A stretch of DNA of 64,000 nucleotides, from NCBI RefSeq assembly GCF_025145285.1, contig NZ_CP102251.1, forward strand, positions 2,232,001-2,296,000, read 5' to 3'. The stretch is from Alistipes onderdonkii. Its GTDB lineage: Bacteria > Bacteroidota > Bacteroidia > Bacteroidales > Rikenellaceae. The notes beneath the pieces are model-generated. The model did no database searches. It saw only the letters and a list, made by a program, of their open reading frames with translations, and was not told the DNA's origin. The position numbers and the translations under genes are program-made. Below, one piece after another: positions 44,695 through 52,404 of this stretch (position 1 is the stretch's first letter; each line of letters starts with the position of its first letter).

Positions 44695-44949
44695 AAAATT
44701 TATTGTGCGTAATAATAAGGCGCCGAGCCGTATTTCCCGTTCCCGTCCGGGCGGGAGGCCCGCGGGTCTCCCGGGATGCCGCACGGCGGCATCCGAATCC
44801 GTGGCCGGAGGTGCTTCCGGCGCCGGTGGCGGACGGAGGGAAGCCTCTCCCCGGCGGCGCGGACAGGCAGGCGGTAAGAGGGGAAAATTACGGAAATCAG
44901 GGGAACGGCGCGCCGGGCCCGGTGCGGAAATGTCGATCGGCGGCTTGCG
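44695..44949. other. GC-rich intergenic stretch
   Basis: Between the bamD promoter and the cls stop. No gene or terminator that I can defend; open frames here are compositional. Confidence 0.5.
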
Positions 44950-46314
44950 CTACATCAGGGGCGAGACCAGCCGCAGCGCGTCGCCCAATGTGCGCCGCCA
45001 TGCCGCAGGCCGCCATGTTTCCCGCGCGATCCGGCGGCACGAGGCAAGGTCGTCGTCGTAGGTGGCCGAGAGCGCCCGCACGACGCTCCGGTCGCGGATG
45101 AAAGCCGTGACTTCGAGGTTGTCCAGCAGGCTGCGGTAATCCATGTTCGCCGTGCCGACCGAGGCGGTGTCCTCGTCGACGATCAGCAGCTTGGCGTGCA
45201 GGAAGCCGTTGTCGTAGCGGTAGAGTTCGACCCCGGCGTCGAGCAGGTCGCCGATGTAGGAGTCGGAAATCAGGTCGGTGAACGGCGAGTCGCTGCACGA
45301 GGGGATCATCACCTGTACCCGCACCCCGCCGCGTGCCGCCAGCCGGAGCGCGTCGAGCAACAGGGCCGGGGGCAGGAAATAGGGCGAGGAGATGCGTATG
45401 GTGCGGTGCGCCCGGACGATGGCCGAGACAAAGGCGTCGGCGATGGTCAGCCGCGAGGGCCCCTCCTCGGCCCAGGCCAGCTGGATCGGCAGTCGCTGCC
45501 TGATGCCGTGCGGGGCGATGTAGCGGCGGCTGTCGAGGTATTCGCCGCGTACACGCGCCCAGTCGGCGATGAAGAGCCGTTGCAGGTCGGCCACGGCGTC
45601 GCCCTCCACGCGCAGGTGTTCGTCGCGCCATTTGCCCATGTAATCCCCGTCGAGGTAGTATTTGGCGATGTTTATGCCGCCCAGGTAGGCGACCTTGCCG
45701 TCGGTGACGACTATCTTGCGGTGGTTGCGGTGCGTGACGCGCGTGGTGAACCACGGGAAGCGGATCGGTTCGAAAGCTGCCGTCTCTACCCCCGCGTCGT
45801 GCATGCGGCGCAGTGTCTTGCGGCTCAGGCGCCACGAGCCGACGGCATCGTAGATCACCCGCACCTCGAGCCCCGCGCGGGCTTTGCGGATCAGTATTTC
45901 AGCGATGGTGCGCCCGATGCGGTCGTCGCGGATGATGTAGTACTCCATGTGGATCGAGCGCGTGGCCCGTTGCAGCGAGGCGATCAGTGCCGTGAAGGCG
46001 TTGTTGCCGTTGTGGAGCAGCCCGACGCGGTTGTACCGGGTGGGGCGTGTGCCGCATCCGTGGGCGATGATCTGTTCGAGGCGGTCGCCGCGGCAGGCGG
46101 GGCAATCCGCCGCGGGGCCGTTGCGGCGGTAGCCGGCCAGTATGTAGAGCAGCGTGCCGGCGACGGGCAGCAGCAGGATCAGCGCCAGCCAGGCTGCCGC
46201 CGAGGCGGGGACGCGTTGCTGGCGCGTGACGACGGGGACGGCCATGAGCGCCCAGGCTAAGTGGAGCAGGAGTACGATATACATATCCCGCGCGAGGCGC
46301 ATACTCCGTGCCAT
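44950..46314 (-). CDS. cls: Cardiolipin synthase
   Basis: A 454-residue membrane enzyme that joins two phosphatidylglycerols into cardiolipin and glycerol. Two N-terminal membrane helices (about 10-30 and 40-61) precede a short Cys-containing loop (CPACRG at 71-76). Two HKD phospholipase D motifs are complete: His198-x-Lys200-x4-Asp205 (HRNHRKIVVTDG) and His373-x-Lys375-x4-Asp380 (FLHAKLLIVDED). The length is slightly short compared with the usual 480. The start at 46314 could also be the Met ten codons later (MYIVLLLHLAW). It has a separate transcript from greA, which diverges. Confidence 0.93.
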   Translation of the reverse strand: MARSMRLARDMYIVLLLHLAWALMAVPVVTRQQRVPASAAAWLALILLLPVAGTLLYILAGYRRNGPAADCPACRGDRLEQIIAHGCGTRPTRYNRVGLLHNGNNAFTALIASLQRATRSIHMEYYIIRDDRIGRTIAEILIRKARAGLEVRVIYDAVGSWRLSRKTLRRMHDAGVETAAFEPIRFPWFTTRVTHRNHRKIVVTDGKVAYLGGINIAKYYLDGDYMGKWRDEHLRVEGDAVADLQRLFIADWARVRGEYLDSRRYIAPHGIRQRLPIQLAWAEEGPSRLTIADAFVSAIVRAHRTIRISSPYFLPPALLLDALRLAARGGVRVQVMIPSCSDSPFTDLISDSYIGDLLDAGVELYRYDNGFLHAKLLIVDEDTASVGTANMDYRSLLDNLEVTAFIRDRSVVRALSATYDDDLASCRRIARETWRPAAWRRTLGDALRLVSPLM

Positions 46315-46330
46315 GCGCCGCGAAAAAAGA

Positions 46331-46362
46331 TTTGGAAATTAGAAAATAACTTTCTATCTTTG
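46331..46362 (+). promoter_or_regulatory. Promoter of greA
   Basis: TTTG (46331-46334), 20 bp, TATCTTTG (46355-46362): full consensus, leaving a leader of about 210 bases before greA. Confidence 0.75.
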
Positions 46363-46383
46363 CTGTATACAATGGAAACAGGG

Positions 46384-46418
46384 TTCTGGCCTTCACCGGT
46401 CAGGATTCTTATTTTTTT
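46384..46418 (+). terminator. Terminator-like hairpin in the greA leader
   Basis: TTCTGGCC-TTCACC-GGTCAGGA (46384-46405, eight pairs with two wobbles) is followed by CTT, then A and T7 (46412-46418). It would release a short RNA of about 50 bases from the promoter at 46362, or attenuate greA. Confidence 0.5.
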
Positions 46419-46581
46419 ACGTTGTTTGTTTTACAGGGTTCCCCCGCCGCAAAGGGGAATACAGGAGGATTTTGGATGTGGGACGGGCATCACCGGATGC
46501 CTAATGTGAGTTCGACGGGCCCCATGTTCGGAATCTTTCGCAGCGTTATGAAATTCAAGTACGTCGGACTCGTTTAATATT

Positions 46582-47058
46582 ATGGCAAAAGAGATTATTT
46601 ATCTGACAGCGGAGGGTTACAAAAAACTCAAGGATGAGCTCGACCACATGCGTTCCGTCGAGCGTCCGGCGATATCGGCGGCTATTGCCGAAGCGCGCGA
46701 CAAGGGTGACCTTTCGGAGAACGCAGAGTACGACGCCGCCCGCGAGGCGCAGGGTCTGCTGGAGATGCGTATTGCCAAGCTGGAGGATTCGCTTGCCAAT
46801 GCCCGGGTGATCGACGAGTCGAAGATCGACAAGAGCAAGGTGCAGATACTGAGCAAGGTGTCGCTGTTGAACCACAACACCAAGAAGGAGGTGGCTTACA
46901 CGATCGTCGCCGAGCACGAGGCCAACCTGCGCGAAGGCAAGCTGGCGATCGGTACGCCCATCGCCAAGGCATTGCTGGGGCACAAGAAAGGCGACCGCGT
47001 CGACGTGGAGGTGCCCGCCGGGACGATCCATTTCGAGATCCTCGACATCAGCATCTGA
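46582..47058 (+). CDS. greA: Transcription elongation factor GreA
   Basis: A 158-residue factor that makes stalled RNA polymerase cleave its backtracked RNA. The N-terminal coiled coil has the acidic tip ARDKGDLSENAEYDAARE (conserved Asp and Glu). The C-terminal FKBP-like domain ends KKGDRVDVEVPAGTIHFEIL. The leader hairpin upstream recalls the regulatory leader of Escherichia coli greA. Confidence 0.97.
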   Translation: MAKEIIYLTAEGYKKLKDELDHMRSVERPAISAAIAEARDKGDLSENAEYDAAREAQGLLEMRIAKLEDSLANARVIDESKIDKSKVQILSKVSLLNHNTKKEVAYTIVAEHEANLREGKLAIGTPIAKALLGHKKGDRVDVEVPAGTIHFEILDISI

Positions 47059-47153
47059 GGCGCCCGATCCGCAGGGTGGCGGCGCCCATCGTCCGCCTCC
47101 CGGCAACCGGGTGCGAGGACACGACATATATCCCCATTTTCGGGTATTTTTGC

Positions 47154-47179
47154 AGGGCCGTTTTGAACGGCCCTTTTTT
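47154..47179 (+). terminator. greA terminator
   Basis: AGGGCCGTT (47154-47162), loop TTG, AACGGCCCT (47166-47174), then T6. Its loop contains the -33 box of the next promoter. Confidence 0.85.
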
Positions 47180-47192
47180 ATTGCTATCTTTG
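47162..47192 (+). promoter_or_regulatory. Promoter of the TonB-receptor operon
   Basis: TTTG (47162-47165), 19 bp, TATCTTTG (47185-47192). The predicted start site is only a few bases before the ATG at 47203, so the mRNA would be nearly leaderless. Confidence 0.7.
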
Positions 47193-47202
47193 GCTCGGAA
47201 AG

Positions 47203-47535
47203 ATGATACGCTACGCACCCAAAAGACTCTATGCGGCTTTGCTGCTGCTGATCCTGCTCGCGGCCTACGCGGGGCAGAAGGTGCACATCTACAACGAAGA
47301 CCATGCGCATTTCTCCGCGCACTGCGGCGACCTGGTGCCCGACAACGGCGCGCATACGATCATCGTCGACAGGTGTATCATCGACGATTTCTATTTCTTC
47401 CCCTATCTCGACATCGCGCCGACCGTGCATTCGTTCTATGCCCGGATGCTGGCCGTGCTGCTGCCCGAGGCAACCCGCTGCAAACTCTACGAGCAGGCGT
47501 CGGGCATTTCGCTGCGTGCGCCTCCCGTGGCGTAG
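47203..47535 (+). CDS. Small exported or membrane-anchored His-rich protein of unknown function
   Basis: A 110-residue protein with one N-terminal hydrophobic segment (RLYAALLLLILLAAYAG), followed by HIYNEDHAHFSAHCGDLVPD. That region has four His and a Cys within a short span and could bind metal or haem. Later there is DRCIIDDFYFFPYLD. No family is recognised. Its position just upstream of a TonB-dependent receptor, sharing a promoter, suggests it helps in the same uptake, possibly of a metal complex. The mRNA appears almost leaderless. Confidence 0.6.
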   Translation: MIRYAPKRLYAALLLLILLAAYAGQKVHIYNEDHAHFSAHCGDLVPDNGAHTIIVDRCIIDDFYFFPYLDIAPTVHSFYARMLAVLLPEATRCKLYEQASGISLRAPPVA

Positions 47536-47620
47536 CCCCAATCCCTGGGTTTTCTTCTCCGATCGGTTTACCGGGTGCATGCAGCCCGGGTCATACTATT
47601 TACTTATTATCTGACAAGCA

Positions 47621-49924
47621 ATGAAAAAATATATTTTGCTGGCACTCTTCATGTGCCGGTGCGTACTGGTACTGGGTGTCGAGGCGCCGAAGAAAAGTAC
47701 CGACGCCAATATCTTCGGCCATGTGGTCGACCGCGACACGCATGAACATATTCCCTATGCGACCATCGCCGTGACGGGCACGGCATTCGGTACCACGACC
47801 GACGCTTCGGGGCATTATTTCCTGAAAAACCTGCCCGAGGGCGCGTTGACGCTCGAAGTCCGCGCGTTAGGTTATGCCTCGCAGACGCAGCAGGTGACGC
47901 TTCGACGCGGACAGACGGCCGAACTGAATTTCGAGGTGGTGCAGAGCGGCATCTCGATGGACGAGGTGGTCGTGTCGGCCAGCCGTTCCGCCCGGCTGCG
48001 CCGGGAGGCGCCTGCTCTGGTGAGCGTGCTGGACGCCGGGTTGTTCGAGAAGACCAACGCCTCGTGCCTGGCACAGGGGCTGTCGTTCCAGCCCGGCGTG
48101 CGTGTCGAGGACGACTGCCAGAACTGCGGCTTCACGCAGGTGCGCATCAACGGTCTCGACGGCCATTATTCGCAGATACTGGTCGATTCGCACCCGGTAT
48201 TCTCGGCCCTGACGGGCGTATACGGCCTGGAGCAGATCCCGGCCAACATGATCGAGCGTGTCGAAGTGCTGCGCGGCGGCGGTTCGGCACTGTTCGGGTC
48301 GTCGGCCATCGGCGGCACGATCAACGTCATTACGAAGGAGCCTTCGCGCAATTCGGCGCAGATGTCGCATACGCTCACTTCGATCGGCGGCAGCAATTCC
48401 TATGACAACAATACGATGCTCAATGCTTCGCTCGTCACCGAGAGCGGCCGGGCGGGGCTTTGCGTCTTCGGCCAGAGCCGCCACCGCTCGGGCTACGACC
48501 ACGACGGCGACGGCTTCACCGAAGTGCCCGTCATCAACAGCCAGTCGGTGGGCATGCGCTCGTTCTTCCGTACGGGCGCCTATTCGCGCATCACGGCGCA
48601 GTACCACCATATCAACGAATTCCGCCGCGGGGGCGACATGCTCGACCGGCCGCCCCACGAGGCGCAGGTCGCCGAGCAGATCGACCATTCGATCGACGGG
48701 GGCAGCCTTTCGTTCGACATCTCGTCGCCCGACCGCCGCAACCGTTTCAACACCTATGTCTCGTTCCAGAATACGGCGCGCAAGAGCTACTACGGCAGCA
48801 AGCAGGATCCCGATGCCTACGGGACGACGCACGACCTGACCGTGGCGGCGGGGATGCAGTATATCCACGAGTTCAGGAAGCTGCTGTTCATGCCCTCGGA
48901 GCTGACGTTCGGAACGGAGTACAGTTACGACGACCTGGGTGACCGTTCGGTCGGCTACGACATCCACACCGACCAGACGGTGCATATCGTGGGGGCCTAC
49001 CTGCAGAACGAGTGGAAGACCAGGAAGTGGTCGCTGCTTGTCGGTGGCCGCCTCGACAAACACAACCTCGTAGACCATGTGATATTCAGCCCTCGCGTCA
49101 ACGTGCGTTTCAACCCGTCGGAAGCGGTGAACCTGCGCGTGAGCTACGCCGGGGGCTACCGTGCCCCGCAGGCGTTCGACGAGGACATGCACATCGCCAT
49201 CGTGGGCGGAGAGCGGGTGCGCATCCAGCTTGCGGACGACCTGAAGGAGGAGCGCTCGCACAGCGTGAGCCTCTCGGCCGACCTTTACCATACGTTCGGG
49301 AAAGTGCAGACCAACCTGTTGGTCGAGGGGTTCTATACGATCCTCGACGATGTGTTTGCGCTGCGCGACATGGACGATGCGGCCGACGGCGGCAAGGTCA
49401 AGGAACGTTACAACGGTTCGGGTGCGACGGTGCGCGGCTTCAATGTCGAGGGGCGCGCTGCCTTTACCCGTTGGTTCGAGTTGCAGGCGGGGGTGACGCT
49501 CCAGCAGAGCCGTTACAAGGAGCCCGAATACTGGAGCGAGGACGCAGAGGTGCCGCCCGCGCGCCGGATGTTCCGCACGCCCGATGCCTACGGCTATTTC
49601 ACCGCGTCGTTCAAGCCGGTGCGGAATTTCACGGCCGACCTGTCGGGAACCTGCACCGGGTCGATGCTGGTGCAGCACATGGCCGGGTCGGGCGTCGGGC
49701 AGGACGTGGCCGTTTCGACCCCGTCGTTCTTCGACATGAACATCCGCCTGTCATACGACGTGCGTATCTACAAGGAGATAACCATGCAGCTTTACGGTGG
49801 CGTGCAGAACCTGTTCAACGCCTACCAGAAGGACTTCGACAAGGGTGTAGACCGCGACTCGGGCTACATTTACGGCCCGTCGCTGCCCCGCAGCTGGTTC
49901 GTCGGCGCGAAGTTCAGTTTCTGA
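47621..49924 (+). CDS. TonB-dependent outer membrane receptor (metal/cofactor uptake type)
   Basis: A 767-residue receptor with signal peptide MKKYILLALFMCRCVLVLG. It has a carboxypeptidase-like domain (FGHVVDRDTHEHIPYATIAV), a TonB box-like ISMDEVVVSASRSA, and a plug with a Cys pair in VEDDCQNCGFTQVRINGLDG, followed by IPANMIERVEVLRGGGSALF and IGGTINVITKEP. The barrel ends GPSLPRSWFVGAKFSF. The length and plug resemble receptors for siderophores, haem or cobalamin, not the 1000-residue SusC class. The Cys-x-x-Cys motif in the plug is typical of a Bacteroidetes subgroup whose ligand I cannot name. It is probably coexpressed with the His-rich protein 85 bases upstream. Confidence 0.93.
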   Translation: MKKYILLALFMCRCVLVLGVEAPKKSTDANIFGHVVDRDTHEHIPYATIAVTGTAFGTTTDASGHYFLKNLPEGALTLEVRALGYASQTQQVTLRRGQTAELNFEVVQSGISMDEVVVSASRSARLRREAPALVSVLDAGLFEKTNASCLAQGLSFQPGVRVEDDCQNCGFTQVRINGLDGHYSQILVDSHPVFSALTGVYGLEQIPANMIERVEVLRGGGSALFGSSAIGGTINVITKEPSRNSAQMSHTLTSIGGSNSYDNNTMLNASLVTESGRAGLCVFGQSRHRSGYDHDGDGFTEVPVINSQSVGMRSFFRTGAYSRITAQYHHINEFRRGGDMLDRPPHEAQVAEQIDHSIDGGSLSFDISSPDRRNRFNTYVSFQNTARKSYYGSKQDPDAYGTTHDLTVAAGMQYIHEFRKLLFMPSELTFGTEYSYDDLGDRSVGYDIHTDQTVHIVGAYLQNEWKTRKWSLLVGGRLDKHNLVDHVIFSPRVNVRFNPSEAVNLRVSYAGGYRAPQAFDEDMHIAIVGGERVRIQLADDLKEERSHSVSLSADLYHTFGKVQTNLLVEGFYTILDDVFALRDMDDAADGGKVKERYNGSGATVRGFNVEGRAAFTRWFELQAGVTLQQSRYKEPEYWSEDAEVPPARRMFRTPDAYGYFTASFKPVRNFTADLSGTCTGSMLVQHMAGSGVGQDVAVSTPSFFDMNIRLSYDVRIYKEITMQLYGGVQNLFNAYQKDFDKGVDRDSGYIYGPSLPRSWFVGAKFSF

Positions 49925-49952
49925 TTCCCTCCTTTTGGGACTGCTGAATACG

Positions 49953-49985
49953 ACAAACGTCCGAAGTAAGACTTCGGACGTTTGT
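49953..49985 (+). terminator. Shared terminator between convergent genes
   Basis: A 15-bp perfect stem (49953-49967 with 49971-49985) and 3-base loop; T-rich (TTTGTGTTG) on the plus strand. It lies between the TonB receptor and the fimbrillin-like gene and can serve both. Confidence 0.75.
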
Positions 49986-50003
49986 GTTGTCGGGCGGTTC
50001 GAA

Positions 50004-50942
50004 TTATTGTAAATTATCTACGAATCTTCCGAGGTTGGTGATGACACCAGCCTTTATTTCGAGCGGTTTGGTCGCTTTTCGTTCGTAGTAATCCTCTCCG
50101 AAATCGTAAACTTTCATGGTGAAATCGTCGTAGGTGCCGGGAGCGACGGGGATATAATACACGAATTCTGCGCCGATATTCTGCCCTTGCGGTTCGATGG
50201 TGATCGGAGAGGTGGTATGCTCTCTTATTAATTCTCCGGTTCCGGTCGCAGGGTCGTAATGATATTCTCCGGTGAAGTCCTTTCTTTGGGCCATACCTGT
50301 GGCTTGGAAGGTAATCTGGTATTGTGCATTGCGTCTTGTCTGGATCGTCAACTTCATGACGCCGAATATATTTTTGAATGTCATGGCGTTCAGATCGGTG
50401 CCGTGGGCGACGGCAGGGTTACGAACTGCGAACTCATCGGGGTTCTTCGAAGGGTAGTTGAACGATGGTTTGAATACGGCAGATGCCTCTCCGGGGTTGG
50501 AGAATATGAATTTCCCGTTTTCGTATTTTACCGTGTTGAGTACTTCGGGGCCATTGGCGCAATAGCATGAAACTGCGAGATAATCGGGTGTTTCCGCTTC
50601 GTCGGTGAAAGTGCATTCGCTGGTGAACGTAGTGCTATTGCCTTGGGACAGGGCGGCAAGTTCGCCTGCTTTTGCGTAGGACCCGTCATTTTTGAGGTAC
50701 CACAGTTGGATCAGGTCACCTTTCTTCCAGACGACGCTCAGACCGTCCTTATCCAGTGCCGTGCGGGTTTTGTCTTGCGACGCGATTGTTTCGGACGTTG
50801 CGTTGAGGGTAATGGTACGGGTTTCGGGAGCGGGTTTTGCGATTTCATTCTTTTCGGCGCAGGAGACTGCCAGCACGGCGCAGGCGCAGGCCAGAATTGT
50901 TTTCATACTTCTCATGCTCATCATCATTTGTGGGTTTACCAT
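50004..50942 (-). CDS. Fimbrillin-like surface lipoprotein
   Basis: A 312-residue lipoprotein whose signal peptide (MKTILACACAVLAVSC) begins after a Met-rich lead MVNPQMMMSMRS. Starts at 50942 or at later Mets are possible; the first ATG overlaps the stop of the upstream small gene (ATGGTAA), so translation is probably coupled. The mature part is beta-rich with ITLNATSETIASQDKTRTAL, GLSVVWKKGDLIQLWYL, AMTFKNIFGVMKLTIQ and IPVAPGTYDDFTMKVYD, the pattern of the Bacteroidetes fimbrillin (FimA/Mfa-like) family. The GTD and KNIFGVMKL strand pattern supports this. Codon use is less GC-rich than the housekeeping neighbours, suggesting later acquisition. It may be a fimbrial subunit or a secreted adhesin. 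Confidence 0.72.
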   Translation of the reverse strand: MVNPQMMMSMRSMKTILACACAVLAVSCAEKNEIAKPAPETRTITLNATSETIASQDKTRTALDKDGLSVVWKKGDLIQLWYLKNDGSYAKAGELAALSQGNSTTFTSECTFTDEAETPDYLAVSCYCANGPEVLNTVKYENGKFIFSNPGEASAVFKPSFNYPSKNPDEFAVRNPAVAHGTDLNAMTFKNIFGVMKLTIQTRRNAQYQITFQATGMAQRKDFTGEYHYDPATGTGELIREHTTSPITIEPQGQNIGAEFVYYIPVAPGTYDDFTMKVYDFGEDYYERKATKPLEIKAGVITNLGRFVDNLQ

Positions 50943-51067
50943 TCATAATCTTCTTCGGTGAACGAGTCGTGTCCGTTTTCGGGTGTGGAGACCGATACCG
51001 CAAAGCCTTGTTCGGTGCGGATTTCCAGCAGTTCTATTGCCGGAGTTTCATACGTTGCTTTTTCCAT
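50936..51067 (-). CDS. Small 43-residue protein upstream of the fimbrillin-like gene
   Basis: A short protein, ATG at 51067, encoding MEKATYETPAIELLEIRTEQ, then GFAVSVSTPENGHDSFTEED and a final YEW. There is no signal peptide. The shape, an N-terminal TPAIELLEI followed by GFAVS and an acidic tail ending in an aromatic residue, resembles small proteins found next to surface lipoprotein genes in many gut Bacteroidales; their function is unknown to me. Overlap of its stop with the next start (ATGGTAA) argues that it is real and cotranslated. It could be a regulator of the fimbrillin gene or a ribosomally made peptide precursor. Confidence 0.6.
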   Translation of the reverse strand: MEKATYETPAIELLEIRTEQGFAVSVSTPENGHDSFTEEDYEW

Positions 51068-51116
51068 ATGGGATGAATTGATTTGAAAGTGAAAATTGAT
51101 TCCGCGTAAAAAATGA

Positions 51117-51157
51117 AACGGGAACCGTATCCGCAGTATGCGGATACGGTTCCCGTT
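51117..51157 (-). terminator. Leader hairpin (attenuator-like) before the small-peptide operon
   Basis: A perfect 19-bp inverted repeat with a 3-base loop (51117-51135 with 51139-51157). On the minus strand it is followed by TTTCATTTTTT-like sequence, so it can act as an intrinsic terminator 50 bases before the small gene. It sits between the promoter and the gene, hence an attenuator is inferred. Confidence 0.7.
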
Positions 51158-51197
51158 GAAAGGATATGTCGATTGTCTCAACTACATGGCAAAATTC

Positions 51198-51205
51198 CCC
51201 CCCCC
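51198..51205 (-). repeat. G8 tract in the leader
   Basis: Eight C on the plus strand (G8 in the transcript), between the promoter and the leader hairpin. It is in a non-coding leader, so length changes could alter RNA folding or promoter-to-hairpin spacing. Confidence 0.75.
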
Positions 51206-51276
51206 GAACGTATTACGAATAGGGGCGGCGTTCATTTTTGCGCTATGTAGGCTCGTATTCTTCATAATTGCGCCGG

Positions 51277-51307
51277 CAAAGGTCGGCAATAATTCATAGT
51301 ATGCAAA
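51277..51307 (-). promoter_or_regulatory. Promoter of the small-peptide/fimbrillin operon
   Basis: Minus-strand TTTG (51304-51307), 19 bp, GACCTTTG (51277-51284; one mismatch to TAnnTTTG). The transcript would begin near 51270 with a leader of about 200 bases. Confidence 0.6.
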
Positions 51308-51387
51308 ATTCTTTAATATGTCAAATCAGCCCGTTTGGTGAGCAAATGCGGTTCGAAATTGGCGGGTGCTGAGGTGTTTAGGCAATG

Positions 51388-51420
51388 AAAAACCCGCCCC
51401 AGATTGTTTGGGACGGGTTT
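51388..51420 (-). terminator. mdh terminator
   Basis: Stem AAACCCG-C-CCCA / TGGG-A-CGGGTTT (51390-51420, one mismatch), with T5 on the minus strand, 23 bases after the mdh stop. Confidence 0.8.
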
Positions 51421-51443
51421 GAAATCTGTTGTGTATTCGCAGT

Positions 51444-52385
51444 TTAAATCGCCTTGATCTCGTGGAGCACGTTGTTGGTCTTGCGGACGGCGTCGGCCGA
51501 AGCTGCGAATTTCTCGGCCTCTTCTTTCGAAAGGTCGATCTTCACGATCTTCTCGATGCCCTTGCGGCCGATGATCGCGGGCACGCCGATGCAGATGTCC
51601 GACTGTCCGTACTCACCTTCGAGGTAGCACGAGCAGGGGATCATTTTCTTCTGGTCGTTGAGGATCGCCTCTACCATCATGGCCGAAGCGGCTCCCGGGG
51701 CATACCAGGCCGACGTGCCGATGAGTTTGGTCAGCGTCGCGCCGCCCACCATCGTGTTGGCTACGGCCTCATCGAGTTTTTTCTTCGATGCGAACTGCGA
51801 AACGGGTACGCCGTTGACGGTGGCCTTCGAGACGAGCGGAATCATCGTCGTGTCGCCGTGGCCGCCGATGACCATGCCGTCGACATTGTTGATGTTGGCG
51901 CCCGTAGCCTTGGCCAGGTAGCACTTGAAACGCGACGAGTCGAGTGCGCCGCCCATGCCGATGATGCGGTTCTTCGGAAGGCCCGACGCCTTGAGCGCCA
52001 GATAGGTCAGCGTATCCATCGGGTTGGCTACCACGATGATGATGGCGCGGGGCGAATATTTCACCACGTTCTCGATCACGCCCTTCATGATGTTGGCGTT
52101 GGTGCCGATCAGCTCCTCGCGGGTCATGCCCGGCTTGCGGGGAATACCCGAGGTGATGACTACCACGTCCGAATTGGCGGTCTGCTTATAGTCGTTGGTG
52201 ACGCCCACGAGCTTGGTGTCGAAATCCATCAGCGTCGAGCACTGGTACATGTCCAGCATCTTGCCTTCCGAAAGACCTTCCTTGATGTCGATCAGGACGA
52301 CTTCGCTCGCAACTTCGCGGCAAGCCATCACATTTGCGCAGGTTGCGCCTACGGCACCTGCACCTACTACTGTAACTTTAGACAT
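51444..52385 (-). CDS. mdh: Malate dehydrogenase
   Basis: A 313-residue NAD-dependent enzyme that interconverts malate and oxaloacetate. The N-terminal Rossmann fold is VTVVGAGAVGATCANVM. The mobile loop has PRKPGMTREELIGTNANI (catalytic Arg residues), then VANPMDTLTYLA and the catalytic His in VIGGHGDTTMIP. It belongs to the LDH-like MDH group. It is 19 bases downstream of gcvH and probably cotranscribed. Confidence 0.97.
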   Translation of the reverse strand: MSKVTVVGAGAVGATCANVMACREVASEVVLIDIKEGLSEGKMLDMYQCSTLMDFDTKLVGVTNDYKQTANSDVVVITSGIPRKPGMTREELIGTNANIMKGVIENVVKYSPRAIIIVVANPMDTLTYLALKASGLPKNRIIGMGGALDSSRFKCYLAKATGANINNVDGMVIGGHGDTTMIPLVSKATVNGVPVSQFASKKKLDEAVANTMVGGATLTKLIGTSAWYAPGAASAMMVEAILNDQKKMIPCSCYLEGEYGQSDICIGVPAIIGRKGIEKIVKIDLSKEEAEKFAASADAVRKTNNVLHEIKAI

Positions 52386-52404
52386 AGCTTTTTATTTTTT
52401 GTGT

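Noticed and set aside
46371..46509. A 45-codon frame starting right at the greA transcript start
   Set aside because: The composition is not protein-like and it runs through the terminator hairpin; treated as leader RNA.
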